64,000 bases of DNA. Source: an uncultured Christensenellaceae bacterium. Lineage in GTDB: Bacteria; Bacillota; Clostridia; Christensenellales; UBA3700. Numbering within the stretch: position 1 is the first letter of the stretch; every line of letters begins with the position of its first letter. The notes below the pieces were generated by a model. It saw only the letters and a list, made by a program, of their open reading frames with translations, did no database searches and was not told where the DNA came from. This document shows, piece by piece, positions 46,794 through 56,968 of this stretch. The stretch is taken from the NCBI GenBank assembly GCA_944381325.1, contig CALWKS010000001.1, positions 372,001-436,000 of the forward strand, read 5' to 3'. A program made the position numbers and the translations under genes.

Positions 46794-46823
46794 AAAAAAG
46801 CGGCCGCTTATGCGACCGCTTTT
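46794..46823. terminator. terminator between recJ and secF
   Basis: An 8-bp stem AAAAGCGG / CCGCTTTT with an internal CGC / GCG pairing, flanked by A and T runs. It mainly stops the secDF transcript. Confidence 0.75.
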
Positions 46824-46836
46824 CAAAGACAAGTAA

Positions 46837-47952
46837 TTACGCGTTTTTCTTCTTTTTCTGTCCGACAAACGAAGGAGAAGCTTTGCTTGCTCTCGCCTTC
46901 TTCCAGTTGTCGCCGGCATTTTTCATAAGCGCGTACAACGCAGGTGAAATGAATACCGATGAATAGAAACCTTCTACGAGGCCGAAGATAACCGGCAAAG
47001 CGAATTCTCTTACGGTAGAAGCGCCGAGGATTGCAAAGATAACAATCGCAAACATTGTCGTAACGGTCGTGTTGATAGTTCTCGTCATAGACTGCTTTGT
47101 CGATTTGTCAGCAATTGCAAAGTTGTCAAGGAACGCATTCTGACTGAGCTTCTTATCGATCTTGTTGTTTTCACGAACACGGTCGAAAATAACTATAGTG
47201 TTGTTTATCGAGTAAGCAACGATGGTGATCATTGCCGCGATAAACGAGCTGTTTACCTGGATGTGGAAGATTATCGTAAGCGCAACCATCATAGCAACGT
47301 CGTGGATAAGTGCAATGATTGCCGCAAGACCACTCCAGAGCTCGAAACGAATGATAACGTATACGAGGATTATCGCAAGTGATATCACAAGAGATATGAT
47401 CGCAGTGCGGATAAGCGATTCGCTCGCCGTTGCACCGATATTGCTCATAGTAACGTCAACGTTTGCATATCCGTTATCAGCGCTGTAGATCTCCTTGAGT
47501 TTAGCTTCGATAAGAGTATTTCTTTCATTGGTAAGCTCGTTGGTCGGATCGTAAGTCTTGGATATATTGTCGTATTTTACTACGAGAGCCATATTCGCGC
47601 CCGAGTCGGATTTCTGGCTGTAGCTTACGGTCGCCTTTACCGCTGAAGGAGCAATAGTGATATTGTACTTTTCCTTAGCTATCTGAACAACCTGATTTGC
47701 TATATCGTCATCCTGAAGAACACCTACGACAGTGTCAAGATGTTTCTGATAATTCTGAGTAAGCTCGTCTTCGCCGAGGACAACGTTCACTACTGAACCG
47801 CCCGCGAAGTCTGTACCGATATTCATACCCTTTGAAATATCCTTGTAAGATACCGCATAACCTGTGAATACCGCAGCGGCGATAAGAATTACTACAAAAG
47901 GTATAACAAACCAAATTTTAAACATTTTGGGGATGTTTCTGTTTATTTTCAT
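46837..47952 (-). CDS. secF: protein translocase subunit SecF
   Basis: 371 residues, longer than typical SecF (about 300) because of an enlarged extracytoplasmic loop between helices 1 and 2 (about 35-190). Six helices, with the FAGGS segment and the conserved C-half (SLVISLAIILVYVIIRFELW). Works with SecD to use the proton or sodium gradient in late export. Overlaps secD by 4 bases. The Lys-rich end (KKKKNA) is normal for the family. Confidence 0.95.
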   Translation of the reverse strand: MKINRNIPKMFKIWFVIPFVVILIAAAVFTGYAVSYKDISKGMNIGTDFAGGSVVNVVLGEDELTQNYQKHLDTVVGVLQDDDIANQVVQIAKEKYNITIAPSAVKATVSYSQKSDSGANMALVVKYDNISKTYDPTNELTNERNTLIEAKLKEIYSADNGYANVDVTMSNIGATASESLIRTAIISLVISLAIILVYVIIRFELWSGLAAIIALIHDVAMMVALTIIFHIQVNSSFIAAMITIVAYSINNTIVIFDRVRENNKIDKKLSQNAFLDNFAIADKSTKQSMTRTINTTVTTMFAIVIFAILGASTVREFALPVIFGLVEGFYSSVFISPALYALMKNAGDNWKKARASKASPSFVGQKKKKNA

Positions 47953-49334
47953 ACCGCAGCACCTCCCTTAACATCTTCAGCGACGGCAGGAGCAGTTTCC
48001 TCTTCTTCCTCGTCCTCTATCTTACGCTTGAGCGCATACATAGAAGCGTGCTTTTCACTGTGGAACGCCATGATCGCCTTAAGCAGGATACGAGTGATGA
48101 GCAGCGAGGTGATCAGTGACAGAACTATACCGATAAGGAGCGTAATGCCGAAGCCCTTGATCGACGAAGCACCGACAAGCATAAGAACAACCGCACCGAT
48201 GATCGTCGTGATGTTTCCGTCGAGGATCGCACCGAGTGAACGCTTGAAGCCTTCGCTTACAGATATACGCATTGATTTGCCCTTTGCGTATTCTTCTTTG
48301 ATTCTTTCAAATATAATGACGTTTGCGTCGACAGCCATACCCATACTGAGAAGGATACCTGCAATACCCGAAAGCGTAAGCTGTACCCACGGGAACACAG
48401 AAAGGAAGAAGACGTAAGTCATCGTGTAATAAGCGAGCGCGATGCTTGCCGCAACACCCATAAGTCTGTATATTGCAACGAGATAAATTACGATGAGCAG
48501 CAGACCTACGAGACCTGCGATAACGCCTGCTCTGATAGCAGATTCACCGAGGGTCGCGGTAAGAGTGCTTGACTCTCTCATATTCAGCTGGAGCGGGAAA
48601 CTGCCTGCCTGAATCTGAACCGCAAGCGCATAAGCGTCATCATAACTGTACTTGCCGCTTATAGAAGCCTGTCCGCCTGTGATCGCTTCACTTACCGATG
48701 CGTGCATAACGTATTCACCGTTGATATAAATACCGAGGTATTTGCCTGTAAGATCGGAAGTGATTTCCGCAAACTTGTCCGAACCTGTGCTTGTAAACTT
48801 GAGCGCTACCTCGTAATAACCTGTTTCGCTGTTGTACGTAACGCCGGTTTCTGCGATTTCGTCGCCGGTCATGAGCGTTTCGTTTACCGTTTCAGCATCC
48901 GTATATTCCTTGAATTCAAGGCTTGACGGACGTCCGATAAGTTCGAAAATTCTTTCCGGGTCGTCAACGTCCGGGACCTCTACTCTTATCGTGTCGCCGT
49001 AAACGCTGACCTGCGCTTCGGTGTAGCCTTTGTTGAACAAAAGCGATTCCAAACTTGCACGAGTACCTTCGATAGCCATTTCTATCTCTTGCTCGTCGTT
49101 CTCACCGTCTGTCATGCTCTCGGGAAGGTTGTCCCTGTCTACTTCGTATACCGCATACGCACCGCCGCTGAGGTCGAGACCCAGTTTGATGCAGGTGGGA
49201 TAGGCGTTGTAGTTGTAGATGCCGAGTTCGCCGTTATCGAGACTGACGAAAGCAAAGACCGTGCCTAAAATTATAAGTATGGAAAAAACAGCTAAAATAA
49301 CAATCGGAAGTGCGATTGATTTGCTCTTTATCAC
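47949..49334 (-). CDS. secD: protein translocase subunit SecD
   Basis: 461 residues with DLSGG near residue 54, a P1-like extracytoplasmic region and six membrane helices; SMGMAVDANVIIFERIKEE is the signature helix. Starts with GTG, with GGAGG 11 bases upstream. An acidic C-terminal tail is present. It follows the scf genes on the same strand but has its own promoter. Confidence 0.96.
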   Translation of the reverse strand: MIKSKSIALPIVILAVFSILIILGTVFAFVSLDNGELGIYNYNAYPTCIKLGLDLSGGAYAVYEVDRDNLPESMTDGENDEQEIEMAIEGTRASLESLLFNKGYTEAQVSVYGDTIRVEVPDVDDPERIFELIGRPSSLEFKEYTDAETVNETLMTGDEIAETGVTYNSETGYYEVALKFTSTGSDKFAEITSDLTGKYLGIYINGEYVMHASVSEAITGGQASISGKYSYDDAYALAVQIQAGSFPLQLNMRESSTLTATLGESAIRAGVIAGLVGLLLIVIYLVAIYRLMGVAASIALAYYTMTYVFFLSVFPWVQLTLSGIAGILLSMGMAVDANVIIFERIKEEYAKGKSMRISVSEGFKRSLGAILDGNITTIIGAVVLMLVGASSIKGFGITLLIGIVLSLITSLLITRILLKAIMAFHSEKHASMYALKRKIEDEEEEETAPAVAEDVKGGAAV

Positions 49335-49368
49335 CTTACTTGCCTCCTGAAATTAGTCCTACTCAAAT

Positions 49369-49397
49369 ATTATATATATATAATAATAATAAGTCAA
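49369..49397 (-). promoter_or_regulatory. promoter of secDF
   Basis: On the minus strand TTGACT (49392-49397), 17-base spacer, TATAAT (49369-49374), about 35 bases before the GTG. Confidence 0.7.
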
Positions 49398-49576
49398 TAA
49401 AAGTTTGATTGTTTTTTTGCGTTTAATTCATTTTCCGCACCGATTTGTTGATTTTTTATTTAAAAGTCAGGCATATTCATATCTTTACCGTTTAAGCCTT
49501 AATAAATCTTTGCTTTTTTCAGTATTTTAAAGACTTTTTAAAACGAACTTTCACTACTCTTCAATAAAATACATCG

Positions 49577-49607
49577 AAAAAAAACGGCTTTGCCTGAGCA
49601 AAGCCGT
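49577..49607 (-). terminator. terminator after scfB
   Basis: A perfect 10-bp stem ACGGCTTTGC / GCAAAGCCGT with loop CTGA, followed by a long T run on the minus strand, so scfAB is its own transcript. Confidence 0.9.
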
Positions 49608-49633
49608 AATACGCTGTCTTAGCTTGTTCTCCA

Positions 49634-50998
49634 TTATTCGCCTGCGGCTTCTATTGCGGCGATGGCAAGCGAAAGTTCAAAACGCTTTTTCATCATAGCG
49701 CAACTTATGTCGTAAGGCTTGTTCATATCGCCTGCAAAGTTGAGATTGTTGGCAACGCAGCCGCCGCTGCAGTAATACTTCGCGGGGCAATCGGTGCAAT
49801 CGGGCTTATTGGTAACGATATTTCCTGCAAAAATCTCCGTTACAGACTTGTCGTAATCCTTGCTTTCAAGAACGTTGCCCATTTTATAAGGTTTTCTCTC
49901 GGCAAACTGATGGCAGGGGTAAATATCTCCCCTCGGAGTTACTGCAAGATATTCGCAACCGCTTCCGCAACCGGTAAGTCTCTTGATAACGCAAGGTCCG
50001 CCCTCTAAGTCGTACATAAAATGGAAGAAATTAAACCATTTATCCTTGCTTTTGCGTCTTTCGATGTAAGCAGCGGAAAGCTTTTCGTACTCTTTGAAAA
50101 TCGCGGGAAGATGCTCTTTTCTTATCTGAAGATCAGGAAGATCCGTAACAACGGGCTCCATTGATATCTGATCGAATCCGCAATCGTTCAGATAAAGGAC
50201 GTCATTGCAGAAATCCAGATTTTTTGCCGTGAACGTGCCGCGGACATAATACGACTTGTCTCCTCTTATCTTGCGGAACTCAAGCGCGTTGTTGAGGATA
50301 ACGTCAAAAGCGTCAGCGCCGTTAGGCGTCTTTCTTACAGCATTGTGTATTTCTCTTCTGCCGTCTATGCTCAGAACGACATTGTACATATTGTCGTTGA
50401 GCCATTTTCTGTTCTCCTCGTTCAGAAGCAGACAATTGGTTGTCATTGTGAAAGAGAAAGTCTTGCCAGTGGACGCTTCGAGAGAACGCGCGTATTCTAC
50501 GACCGCCTTTACCGTGGTCATATTCATAAGCGGCTCTCCGCCGAAAAAGTCTATTTCAAGGCTCTTTCTGTTGCCGCTGTTGGCGATCAGAAAATCGACT
50601 GCTCGCAGACCGACCTCTACAGGCATATGAGCCTTGTCTGCGGTGCGGTATGTGCCTTCGTCCGCGAAGCAGTAACGGCAACGCAGATTGCAGTCATGGC
50701 ATATATGAAGGCAAAGTGCCTTTATCTCACCCGTTCTCTTCTTTTTCTGAGTTACGGTGCAAGGGCTGTCAAGGACGCCCTGAGCCTTGAGTTCTTCAAG
50801 CTCAAGGTTTATCTCTTTTTTCTCTTCCTCTGAAAGAGCATTAAAATCCTCCGCCTCAGCACCTTCAAAAGGCAAGCCCAGGCGGTCTTTTATACATAAA
50901 AAAGTGACATAATCCACATTGTGCAGACTGCCACTTTCGCTGTCGAAGGCAAAATAATGCGTTTTGCCCCCGTAAGTAAAGCCGAACGGATGAGTCAT
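49634..50998 (-). CDS. scfB: SCIFF peptide radical SAM maturase
   Basis: 454 residues. The N-terminal peptide-recognition region (1-90) precedes the radical SAM motif C103-NLR-C107-RY-C110. The C-terminal SPASM-type region includes GCGSGCEYL, CHQFA and CTDCPAKYYCSGGC, which bind auxiliary clusters. It forms thioether bonds from Cys to a residue alpha-carbon or side chain in the SCIFF peptide encoded just upstream. The SD overlaps the stop of scfA. Known in most Clostridia; its biological role is linked to quorum-like or regulatory signalling in some species. Confidence 0.95.
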   Translation of the reverse strand: MTHPFGFTYGGKTHYFAFDSESGSLHNVDYVTFLCIKDRLGLPFEGAEAEDFNALSEEEKKEINLELEELKAQGVLDSPCTVTQKKKRTGEIKALCLHICHDCNLRCRYCFADEGTYRTADKAHMPVEVGLRAVDFLIANSGNRKSLEIDFFGGEPLMNMTTVKAVVEYARSLEASTGKTFSFTMTTNCLLLNEENRKWLNDNMYNVVLSIDGRREIHNAVRKTPNGADAFDVILNNALEFRKIRGDKSYYVRGTFTAKNLDFCNDVLYLNDCGFDQISMEPVVTDLPDLQIRKEHLPAIFKEYEKLSAAYIERRKSKDKWFNFFHFMYDLEGGPCVIKRLTGCGSGCEYLAVTPRGDIYPCHQFAERKPYKMGNVLESKDYDKSVTEIFAGNIVTNKPDCTDCPAKYYCSGGCVANNLNFAGDMNKPYDISCAMMKKRFELSLAIAAIEAAGE

Positions 50999-51007
50999 CT
51001 CATCCTC

Positions 51008-51181
51008 TTACAGCAACGGCTTTTTTACGGTGTTTACTTTTTCGTCTCTGTTTTTGCAGCTCTGATTGCCGACGGTGCAGCTGGTCTTGCAAGCGCTCTG
51101 GCAGCTGGACTGACATTCTCCGCAACCGATGTTGCCGCTCTTCTTCATGCCGTTTACGGCGATACTGTTGATATGTTTCAT
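51008..51181 (-). CDS. scfA: six-cysteine SCIFF ranthipeptide precursor
   Basis: A 57-residue ORF. Cysteines lie at 20, 23, 27, 31, 35 and 42, and the core CGECQSSCQSACKTSC then TVGNQSC is nearly the consensus SCIFF sequence. A leader MKHINSIAVNGMKKSGNIG precedes it. A 14-residue charged tail after the last core Cys (NRDEKVNTVKKPLL) makes it longer than the usual 45 or so residues. SD GGAGG and a promoter precede it, and scfB follows 9 bases later. Maturation would install thioethers by ScfB. Confidence 0.96.
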   Translation of the reverse strand: MKHINSIAVNGMKKSGNIGCGECQSSCQSACKTSCTVGNQSCKNRDEKVNTVKKPLL

Positions 51182-51210
51182 AACAACCTCCGAACTAATA
51201 TTGTAAATAT

Positions 51211-51239
51211 ATTCTAATATATGCCGCAGGATAAATCAA
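51211..51239 (-). promoter_or_regulatory. promoter of scfAB
   Basis: On the minus strand TTGATT (51234-51239), 17-base spacer, TAGAAT (51211-51216), about 30 bases before the scfA ATG. Confidence 0.6.
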
Positions 51240-51274
51240 GTATTATCGGCAAATTCAGGCAAAATTTGTCGACT

Positions 51275-51303
51275 TTGAGAGGATATTGCCCCCTCAACAT
51301 ATT
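51275..51303 (+). promoter_or_regulatory. possible promoter of the small membrane gene
   Basis: TTGAGA, 17-base spacer, CATATT, about 40 bases before the ATG at 51344. A modest match. Confidence 0.35.
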
Positions 51304-51343
51304 CGTGTACGCTATTTCATATCCTTTTGCTAGGAGGTATTTT

Positions 51344-51736
51344 ATGGAAAAAATCAAATTCTCAAAATACGACGCGCTGGACATTGTAAGAAGCGCGCTT
51401 TTTGCAATCATTCTCTCAATACTGCTTGTGATGGCTTTTGCTATCATAGCCAAATTCGCCAATATAGCAGAAAATGTGATCGAGCCCGTAAACATAGCAA
51501 TCAAAATTCTTTCCGTCGCGGCAGGTTGCCTTATAGGCGTTCGCCACGACAGCAAGGGGCTGATCAAAGGTATTGTTATAGGACTTCTCTATTCAGGTCT
51601 CACTTATCTTATATTCGCAACGGTATGCGGAGATTTCACTCAGAACCCGATGACAGTATACGATATAATTGCCTGCATAGTTGCAGGAGTGCTCAGCGGT
51701 ATTCTTGCCGTCAACGTAAAACGAAAGAAAGCATAA
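51344..51736 (+). CDS. small four-helix membrane protein, TIGR04086-like
   Basis: 130 residues from MEKIKFSKYD, with AGGAGG directly upstream. Four hydrophobic helices (approximately 16-40, 48-65, 75-92, 101-121) resemble the TIGR04086 family, which I recall as lying beside yajC and the SCIFF genes in Clostridia. Here it is transcribed away from scfA, unlike its neighbours. Possibly involved in SCIFF export or sensing, but function is unknown. Confidence 0.7.
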   Translation: MEKIKFSKYDALDIVRSALFAIILSILLVMAFAIIAKFANIAENVIEPVNIAIKILSVAAGCLIGVRHDSKGLIKGIVIGLLYSGLTYLIFATVCGDFTQNPMTVYDIIACIVAGVLSGILAVNVKRKKA

Positions 51737-51826
51737 TCAACTTCGCCTTGTCTAGCAACGTCAGATCAAAGCCGGTTTTATTGCAAAGCGATAATCGAAA
51801 TTAAGTTTATAAAGTAATAAATCAAT

Positions 51827-51855
51827 AAAAAAAGCGGAGAAAACTCTCCGCTTTT
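51827..51855. terminator. bidirectional terminator between the membrane gene and yajC
   Basis: A 7-bp stem GCGGAGA / TCTCCGC with an AAAC loop, flanked by A7 and T4 runs. Confidence 0.85.
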
Positions 51856-51874
51856 ATATTGTTATCTTTTCAGA

Positions 51875-52447
51875 TCAGAACTTAAGATCGTTGTCGCCGT
51901 CGATACCGGTAACGTTGGAGCTTTCAGCGTTTTCTTCCGCAGAAGTTTCCTGAGCGAAAACTTCGGTTTCTTCAGCCTTAGCATTCTTCTTCTTTTTGCT
52001 CTTTGCAGCCTTCTTTTCAGCAGCCTGAGCGTCTTCTGCTACATCGTCAGCAGCAACGGGACCGTTTGCAGTGTCTGCAGCAGCGTTTTCTGCATTCGCA
52101 CCGTCAGCAGCCGCGCCTTCGGTTGCAGGATTGATTACAGTATATACAGCGCCCTTATCGATGGTAACGAGTGTGCTACCGTCGCCGCTGGCACTGATAT
52201 CGATAACAAAGGTGTTCTGCGCATTGTCGATCATCTTGATCGTGCCTACAAAACCGCCGATGGTCTTGATTTTCGTGCCGACTTTTATATTCGCCATCAT
52301 TTCCTGTGCTTTCTTCTGTCTCTTCTTCTGAGGAATGATAGACAAAAGCATAGTACCGACAAGCATTACGGCAAGAACGACAAGGATGATCCAGGAACTT
52401 CCGCCGCCGCTTGTAGAATCTTCAGCGAGTAAAAACAAATTGCTCAT
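51875..52447 (-). CDS. yajC: preprotein translocase subunit YajC with a long tail
   Basis: 190 residues. One N-terminal membrane helix (about 18-38) and the cytoplasmic segment of YajC (PQKKRQKKAQEMMANIKVGTKIKTIGGFVGTI) are normal. The last 85 residues are a low-complexity Ala/Glu/Lys tail, doubling the usual length. Accessory to SecDF. SD AAAGGAG precedes the ATG. Confidence 0.93.
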   Translation of the reverse strand: MSNLFLLAEDSTSGGGSSWIILVVLAVMLVGTMLLSIIPQKKRQKKAQEMMANIKVGTKIKTIGGFVGTIKMIDNAQNTFVIDISASGDGSTLVTIDKGAVYTVINPATEGAAADGANAENAAADTANGPVAADDVAEDAQAAEKKAAKSKKKKNAKAEETEVFAQETSAEENAESSNVTGIDGDNDLKF

Positions 52448-52610
52448 TTATTGTTCTCCTTTAATTTCAGTTAATTTGCGTAACATATTTTGCTTTCGCG
52501 TATATCTAATAATATAGAAATTCTTGGCAAATAGCAAGTTATTTTAACTTTATCATTGTAAATTTTTGATTAAACCAGGCTTAATATTGTCGAAAAGCGG
52601 CAATTTATGC

Positions 52611-53795
<1,185 letters not shown>

Positions 53796-53808
53796 TTATC
53801 TTATCAAT

Positions 53809-53879
53809 ATCTTTTCATACCGCTCATCACAAATTTATAAACGCGAAGAAATAAGCAGATCGAGAAGCGCGCGGCTTCA
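53809..53879. repeat. 71-bp intergenic repeat, copy 1
   Basis: Shares about 63 of 71 bases with the copy at 53987-54057, in the same orientation and 178 bases away. The best-conserved core is GCGAAGAAA.AAGCAGATCG and the AGAAG.GCGCGGCTTCA that follows it. No coding frame explains it. Confidence 0.85.
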
Positions 53880-53986
53880 GACACCTGAAAATCCACACTC
53901 TGTTTACTCGCTGTGTTGTTTCAGGCTTTTATTATCTGAATACGCAGAAGCAAGCAAGACACGGAGAACGAGCATTTGCCGACTTT

Positions 53987-54057
53987 ATCTTTTCTTCCCG
54001 CTCAGCAGTAATTTATGAACGCGAAGAAACAAGCAGATCGAGAAGTGCGCGGCTTCA
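53987..54057. repeat. 71-bp intergenic repeat, copy 2
   Basis: The partner of copy 1. Degenerate similarity continues outside the core: AAGCA.GAC motifs and a GACTTTAT or AAGTTTATT ending appear after each copy. A small hairpin CTTAC / GTAAG (54070-54084) follows this copy. Confidence 0.85.
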
Positions 54058-54133
54058 ACCGAAAGGAGCTTACTTGTCGTAAGTACTGAGGTGAAACGCA
54101 AGCACGACAAAGATATGCGAAGTTTATTCACGT

Positions 54134-55177
54134 TCAAAGAATTAACGTGGCGTCTCCGAACGAAAAGAACCTATACCCCTCTTTCACCGCTACTTCATAC
54201 ATCTTCAATGCGTTTTCTCTGCCCATAAACGCGCTTACGAGCATAAGCAGAGTCGACTGCGGAAGGTGGAAGTTGGTTATCAATGCGTCTACGGCTTTGA
54301 ACTTATAGCCGGGATATATGAATATATCTGTATCTCCGCTGCACGCTTCGACAGTGCCGTCTTCTTTTGCAACGCTTTCAAGCACGCGCACAGAGGTTGT
54401 GCCTACGCAGATAACGCGTCTGCCCTCTCGTTTTGCGCGAGTTATTATTTCAGCGTTTGCTTCGTCAACGCGGTAATACTCGCTGTGCATTTTATGATCG
54501 AGGACGTTTTCTTCCTTGACGGGTCTGAACGTGCCTAAGCCCACATGCAGAAGCACAGTAGCGATCTCAACGCCCATAGCTCGGATCTTGTCCAGAAGTT
54601 CAGGCGTAAAATGCAGTCCTGCCGTTGGAGCGGCGGCTGAGCCGTTGGTCTTGCAATACACAGTCTGATATCTGTTCTTATCCTCGAGTTTTTCTGTGAT
54701 ATAAGGCGGAAGAGGCATATTGCCTATCTCGTCGAGTATATCCTCGAATACTCCGTCAAAAGTAAATTTTATATCTCTCAGTCCTTCCTCTTTATAAGCG
54801 ACCACTTCGCCTGAGAGTTTGTCTGAAAAATAAAGTTTTGTGCCTACGCGGAGTTTCTTTGCAGGACGCGTGATGCATTCCCATTCAGTGTAATCCTTGC
54901 GCTTAAGCAGAAGAACTTCGCATTCTCCTTCTCCCAGTGTGCCGTCTGCAAGCACGCGCTTTGCGAATATGCGCGCAGGAATTACCTTGGTATTGTTGAT
55001 AACAAGCACGTCTCCTGCCCTGAGGTAGTCCGTTATATCACGGAAAATCCTGTGCTGAATAGTGTTATCCGCCCTGTTGTAGACCAAAAGCCGCGAAGAA
55101 TCGCGCGGCTCTGCAGGGGTCTGAGCTATCTGTTCTTTGGGCAGATAATAATCGAAATCAGTCGTTTTCATCGTCAT
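54134..55177 (-). CDS. queA: S-adenosylmethionine:tRNA ribosyltransferase-isomerase
   Basis: 347 residues. Transfers ribosyl from SAM to preQ1 in tRNA to form epoxyqueuosine. [25 protein letters not shown] at the start and [12 protein letters not shown] and [19 protein letters not shown] towards the end are diagnostic. Starts with a 4-base overlap with ruvB. Terminates into the repeat-bearing gap. Confidence 0.97.
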   Translation of the reverse strand: MTMKTTDFDYYLPKEQIAQTPAEPRDSSRLLVYNRADNTIQHRIFRDITDYLRAGDVLVINNTKVIPARIFAKRVLADGTLGEGECEVLLLKRKDYTEWECITRPAKKLRVGTKLYFSDKLSGEVVAYKEEGLRDIKFTFDGVFEDILDEIGNMPLPPYITEKLEDKNRYQTVYCKTNGSAAAPTAGLHFTPELLDKIRAMGVEIATVLLHVGLGTFRPVKEENVLDHKMHSEYYRVDEANAEIITRAKREGRRVICVGTTSVRVLESVAKEDGTVEACSGDTDIFIYPGYKFKAVDALITNFHLPQSTLLMLVSAFMGRENALKMYEVAVKEGYRFFSFGDATLIL

Positions 55178-56244
55178 TTGTCGTCTTCTCCTGTCTCGAG
55201 TACGTCAAGTATGCTCATCTGTCTTACAGCGCTTTGGGGTACTTTGATGCCCAGATGCTTGTATGCGTCAGGCAGTACAATTCTTCCCCTTGGGGTACGC
55301 GCGATAAAGGTTATCTGCATCAGATACGGCTCGTAAACGTCTTCTATCGTGCCGCTGTCCTCTCCTACCGCCGCGCTGAGAGTGTCGAGACCTACAGGTC
55401 CGCCGCCAAATTTCTCTATCATGGTGGTAAGCAGTCTGCGGTCAACTGAATCGAGTCCGAGTTTGTCTATTTCCATTTTGCCCAAAGCGTGATCTGCCAC
55501 TTCGTAAGTAATTACGCCTTCGCCTTTGACTTCAGCAAAGTCGCGCACTCTCTTCAGAATACGGTTGGCAATACGCGGAGTGCCGCGGCTTCTGCGCGCG
55601 ATCTCTATCGCACCGTCGTCGGTAAGCTCTATACCCAAAATGGTTGCAGAACGTCTGACTATCTGAGCAAGCTGCTCCGGGGTATACATTTCAAGCCTGC
55701 AATTTACGCCGAAACGGTCGCGGAGAGGACCGGTGAGCATACCTGCCTTGGTCGTAGCACCGATAAGCGTAAAATGCGGCAGAGAAAGTCTTATGCTCTT
55801 TGCCGTAGGTCCTTTGCCGACGATAAAGTCAAGCGCAAAGTCTTCCATCGCGGGATAAAGCACTTCTTCGACGTTGCGGTTGAGACGGTGTATCTCGTCT
55901 ATGAACAGCACGTCGCCTTCACCGAGATTGGTCAGAATAGCCGCAAGGTCTGCCGCCTTTTCGATCGCAGGTCCGCTGGTTATTCTTATCTGACTGCTCA
56001 TCTCGTTGGCAATGATATGAGCAAGCGTGGTCTTGCCCAGTCCCGGAGGACCGTAAAGCAAAACGTGATCGAGAGCCTCGCCTCTTGCCACTGCGGCTTT
56101 GATATATATTTCGAGATTTTCTTTTACTTTGTCCTGCCCGACGTAATCCTTCATCGTCTTCGGGCGCAGATTGTTTTCATTATCCGCATCCGAAGCTATG
56201 GGCATAGATGACATAAATCTCTCTTCGTCGTCTTCGAAATTCAT
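55174..56244 (-). CDS. ruvB: Holliday junction helicase RuvB
   Basis: 356 residues. AAA+ motor with Walker [10 protein letters not shown] (65-73), Walker [11 protein letters not shown] and a C-terminal winged helix. Drives branch migration with RuvA. The first 20 residues are an acidic extension. Overlaps ruvA by 4 bases. Confidence 0.97.
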   Translation of the reverse strand: MNFEDDEERFMSSMPIASDADNENNLRPKTMKDYVGQDKVKENLEIYIKAAVARGEALDHVLLYGPPGLGKTTLAHIIANEMSSQIRITSGPAIEKAADLAAILTNLGEGDVLFIDEIHRLNRNVEEVLYPAMEDFALDFIVGKGPTAKSIRLSLPHFTLIGATTKAGMLTGPLRDRFGVNCRLEMYTPEQLAQIVRRSATILGIELTDDGAIEIARRSRGTPRIANRILKRVRDFAEVKGEGVITYEVADHALGKMEIDKLGLDSVDRRLLTTMIEKFGGGPVGLDTLSAAVGEDSGTIEDVYEPYLMQITFIARTPRGRIVLPDAYKHLGIKVPQSAVRQMSILDVLETGEDDK

Positions 56245-56846
56245 CTGTCAAAACTCCTTAATGCCAGAGTGATGATCTGCTCCAGCTTGTCCGTCTTTTT
56301 CATTGCCGCCGCTACTGCTGAATAAGCGTCGGTCTTGGATATTCCCAGAGAAACGAGCGCAGATATTGCGTCTGCCGCAACGCCGCCCTGCTGCTGTTCA
56401 GGCTGAGCAAACATATCAGAAGAAACAGAACTTGCCGCCACCGCGTCGTTCATCTGCTCTCTGAGCTCAAGTATAATGCGCTCCGCGGTCTTCTTGCCAA
56501 TACCTTTTACCTTGGATATCGTAGCCGCGTCTCCGCTCACGATCGCTACAGCAAGAGTGCTTACGTCAGCCGACGAAAGTATCTGAAGCGCCATCTTTCC
56601 GCCCACGCCGCTGACTGAAGTCAGCTTTGCGAACATATTCTTTTCTTCTTTGCTGTAAAAGCCGAAAAGTCTTACGTCGTCCTGCGTAACGCTGAGCGTG
56701 GTATAAACCGTGCATTCAAGCCCGATTTTGCCAAGCCTTGTCAGCGCGTTGTTGGACACAAGAAGTTCATAGCCCACGCCGCCTGCCTGGACTACCAGCT
56801 TGCCTTCTTCATAATGTATGACTTTTCCCGAAATACAATAAAACAT
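56241..56846 (-). CDS. ruvA: Holliday junction protein RuvA
   Basis: 201 residues: an N-terminal OB fold, helix-hairpin-helix motifs around [13 protein letters not shown] and [18 protein letters not shown], and a C-terminal domain that binds RuvB. No SD; a strong promoter has its -10 seven bases before the ATG, which suggests leaderless mRNA. First gene of ruvA-ruvB-queA. Confidence 0.96.
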   Translation of the reverse strand: MFYCISGKVIHYEEGKLVVQAGGVGYELLVSNNALTRLGKIGLECTVYTTLSVTQDDVRLFGFYSKEEKNMFAKLTSVSGVGGKMALQILSSADVSTLAVAIVSGDAATISKVKGIGKKTAERIILELREQMNDAVAASSVSSDMFAQPEQQQGGVAADAISALVSLGISKTDAYSAVAAAMKKTDKLEQIITLALRSFDR

Positions 56847-56853
56847 ATATTAT

Positions 56854-56882
56854 ATTATAAAGTAATCCCCAGTTTTTGACAA
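56854..56882 (-). promoter_or_regulatory. promoter of ruvAB-queA, leaderless geometry
   Basis: On the minus strand TTGTCA (56877-56882), 17-base spacer, TATAAT (56854-56859), then seven bases and the ATG. A second overlapping TATAAT is at 56849-56854. Confidence 0.7.
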
Positions 56883-56902
56883 CCGTTTGACGACACACAA
56901 AC

Positions 56903-56930
56903 AAAAACGGGAGATTTTCTCTCCCGCCGT
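56903..56930 (-). terminator. terminator after coaE
   Basis: A 7-bp stem CGGGAGA / TCTCCCG with a 5-base loop, followed by TTTTT on the minus strand. Confidence 0.75.
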
Positions 56931-56968
56931 TTTTAAGTATACGATTTCGTAACGCTGCGCCGTATGTA

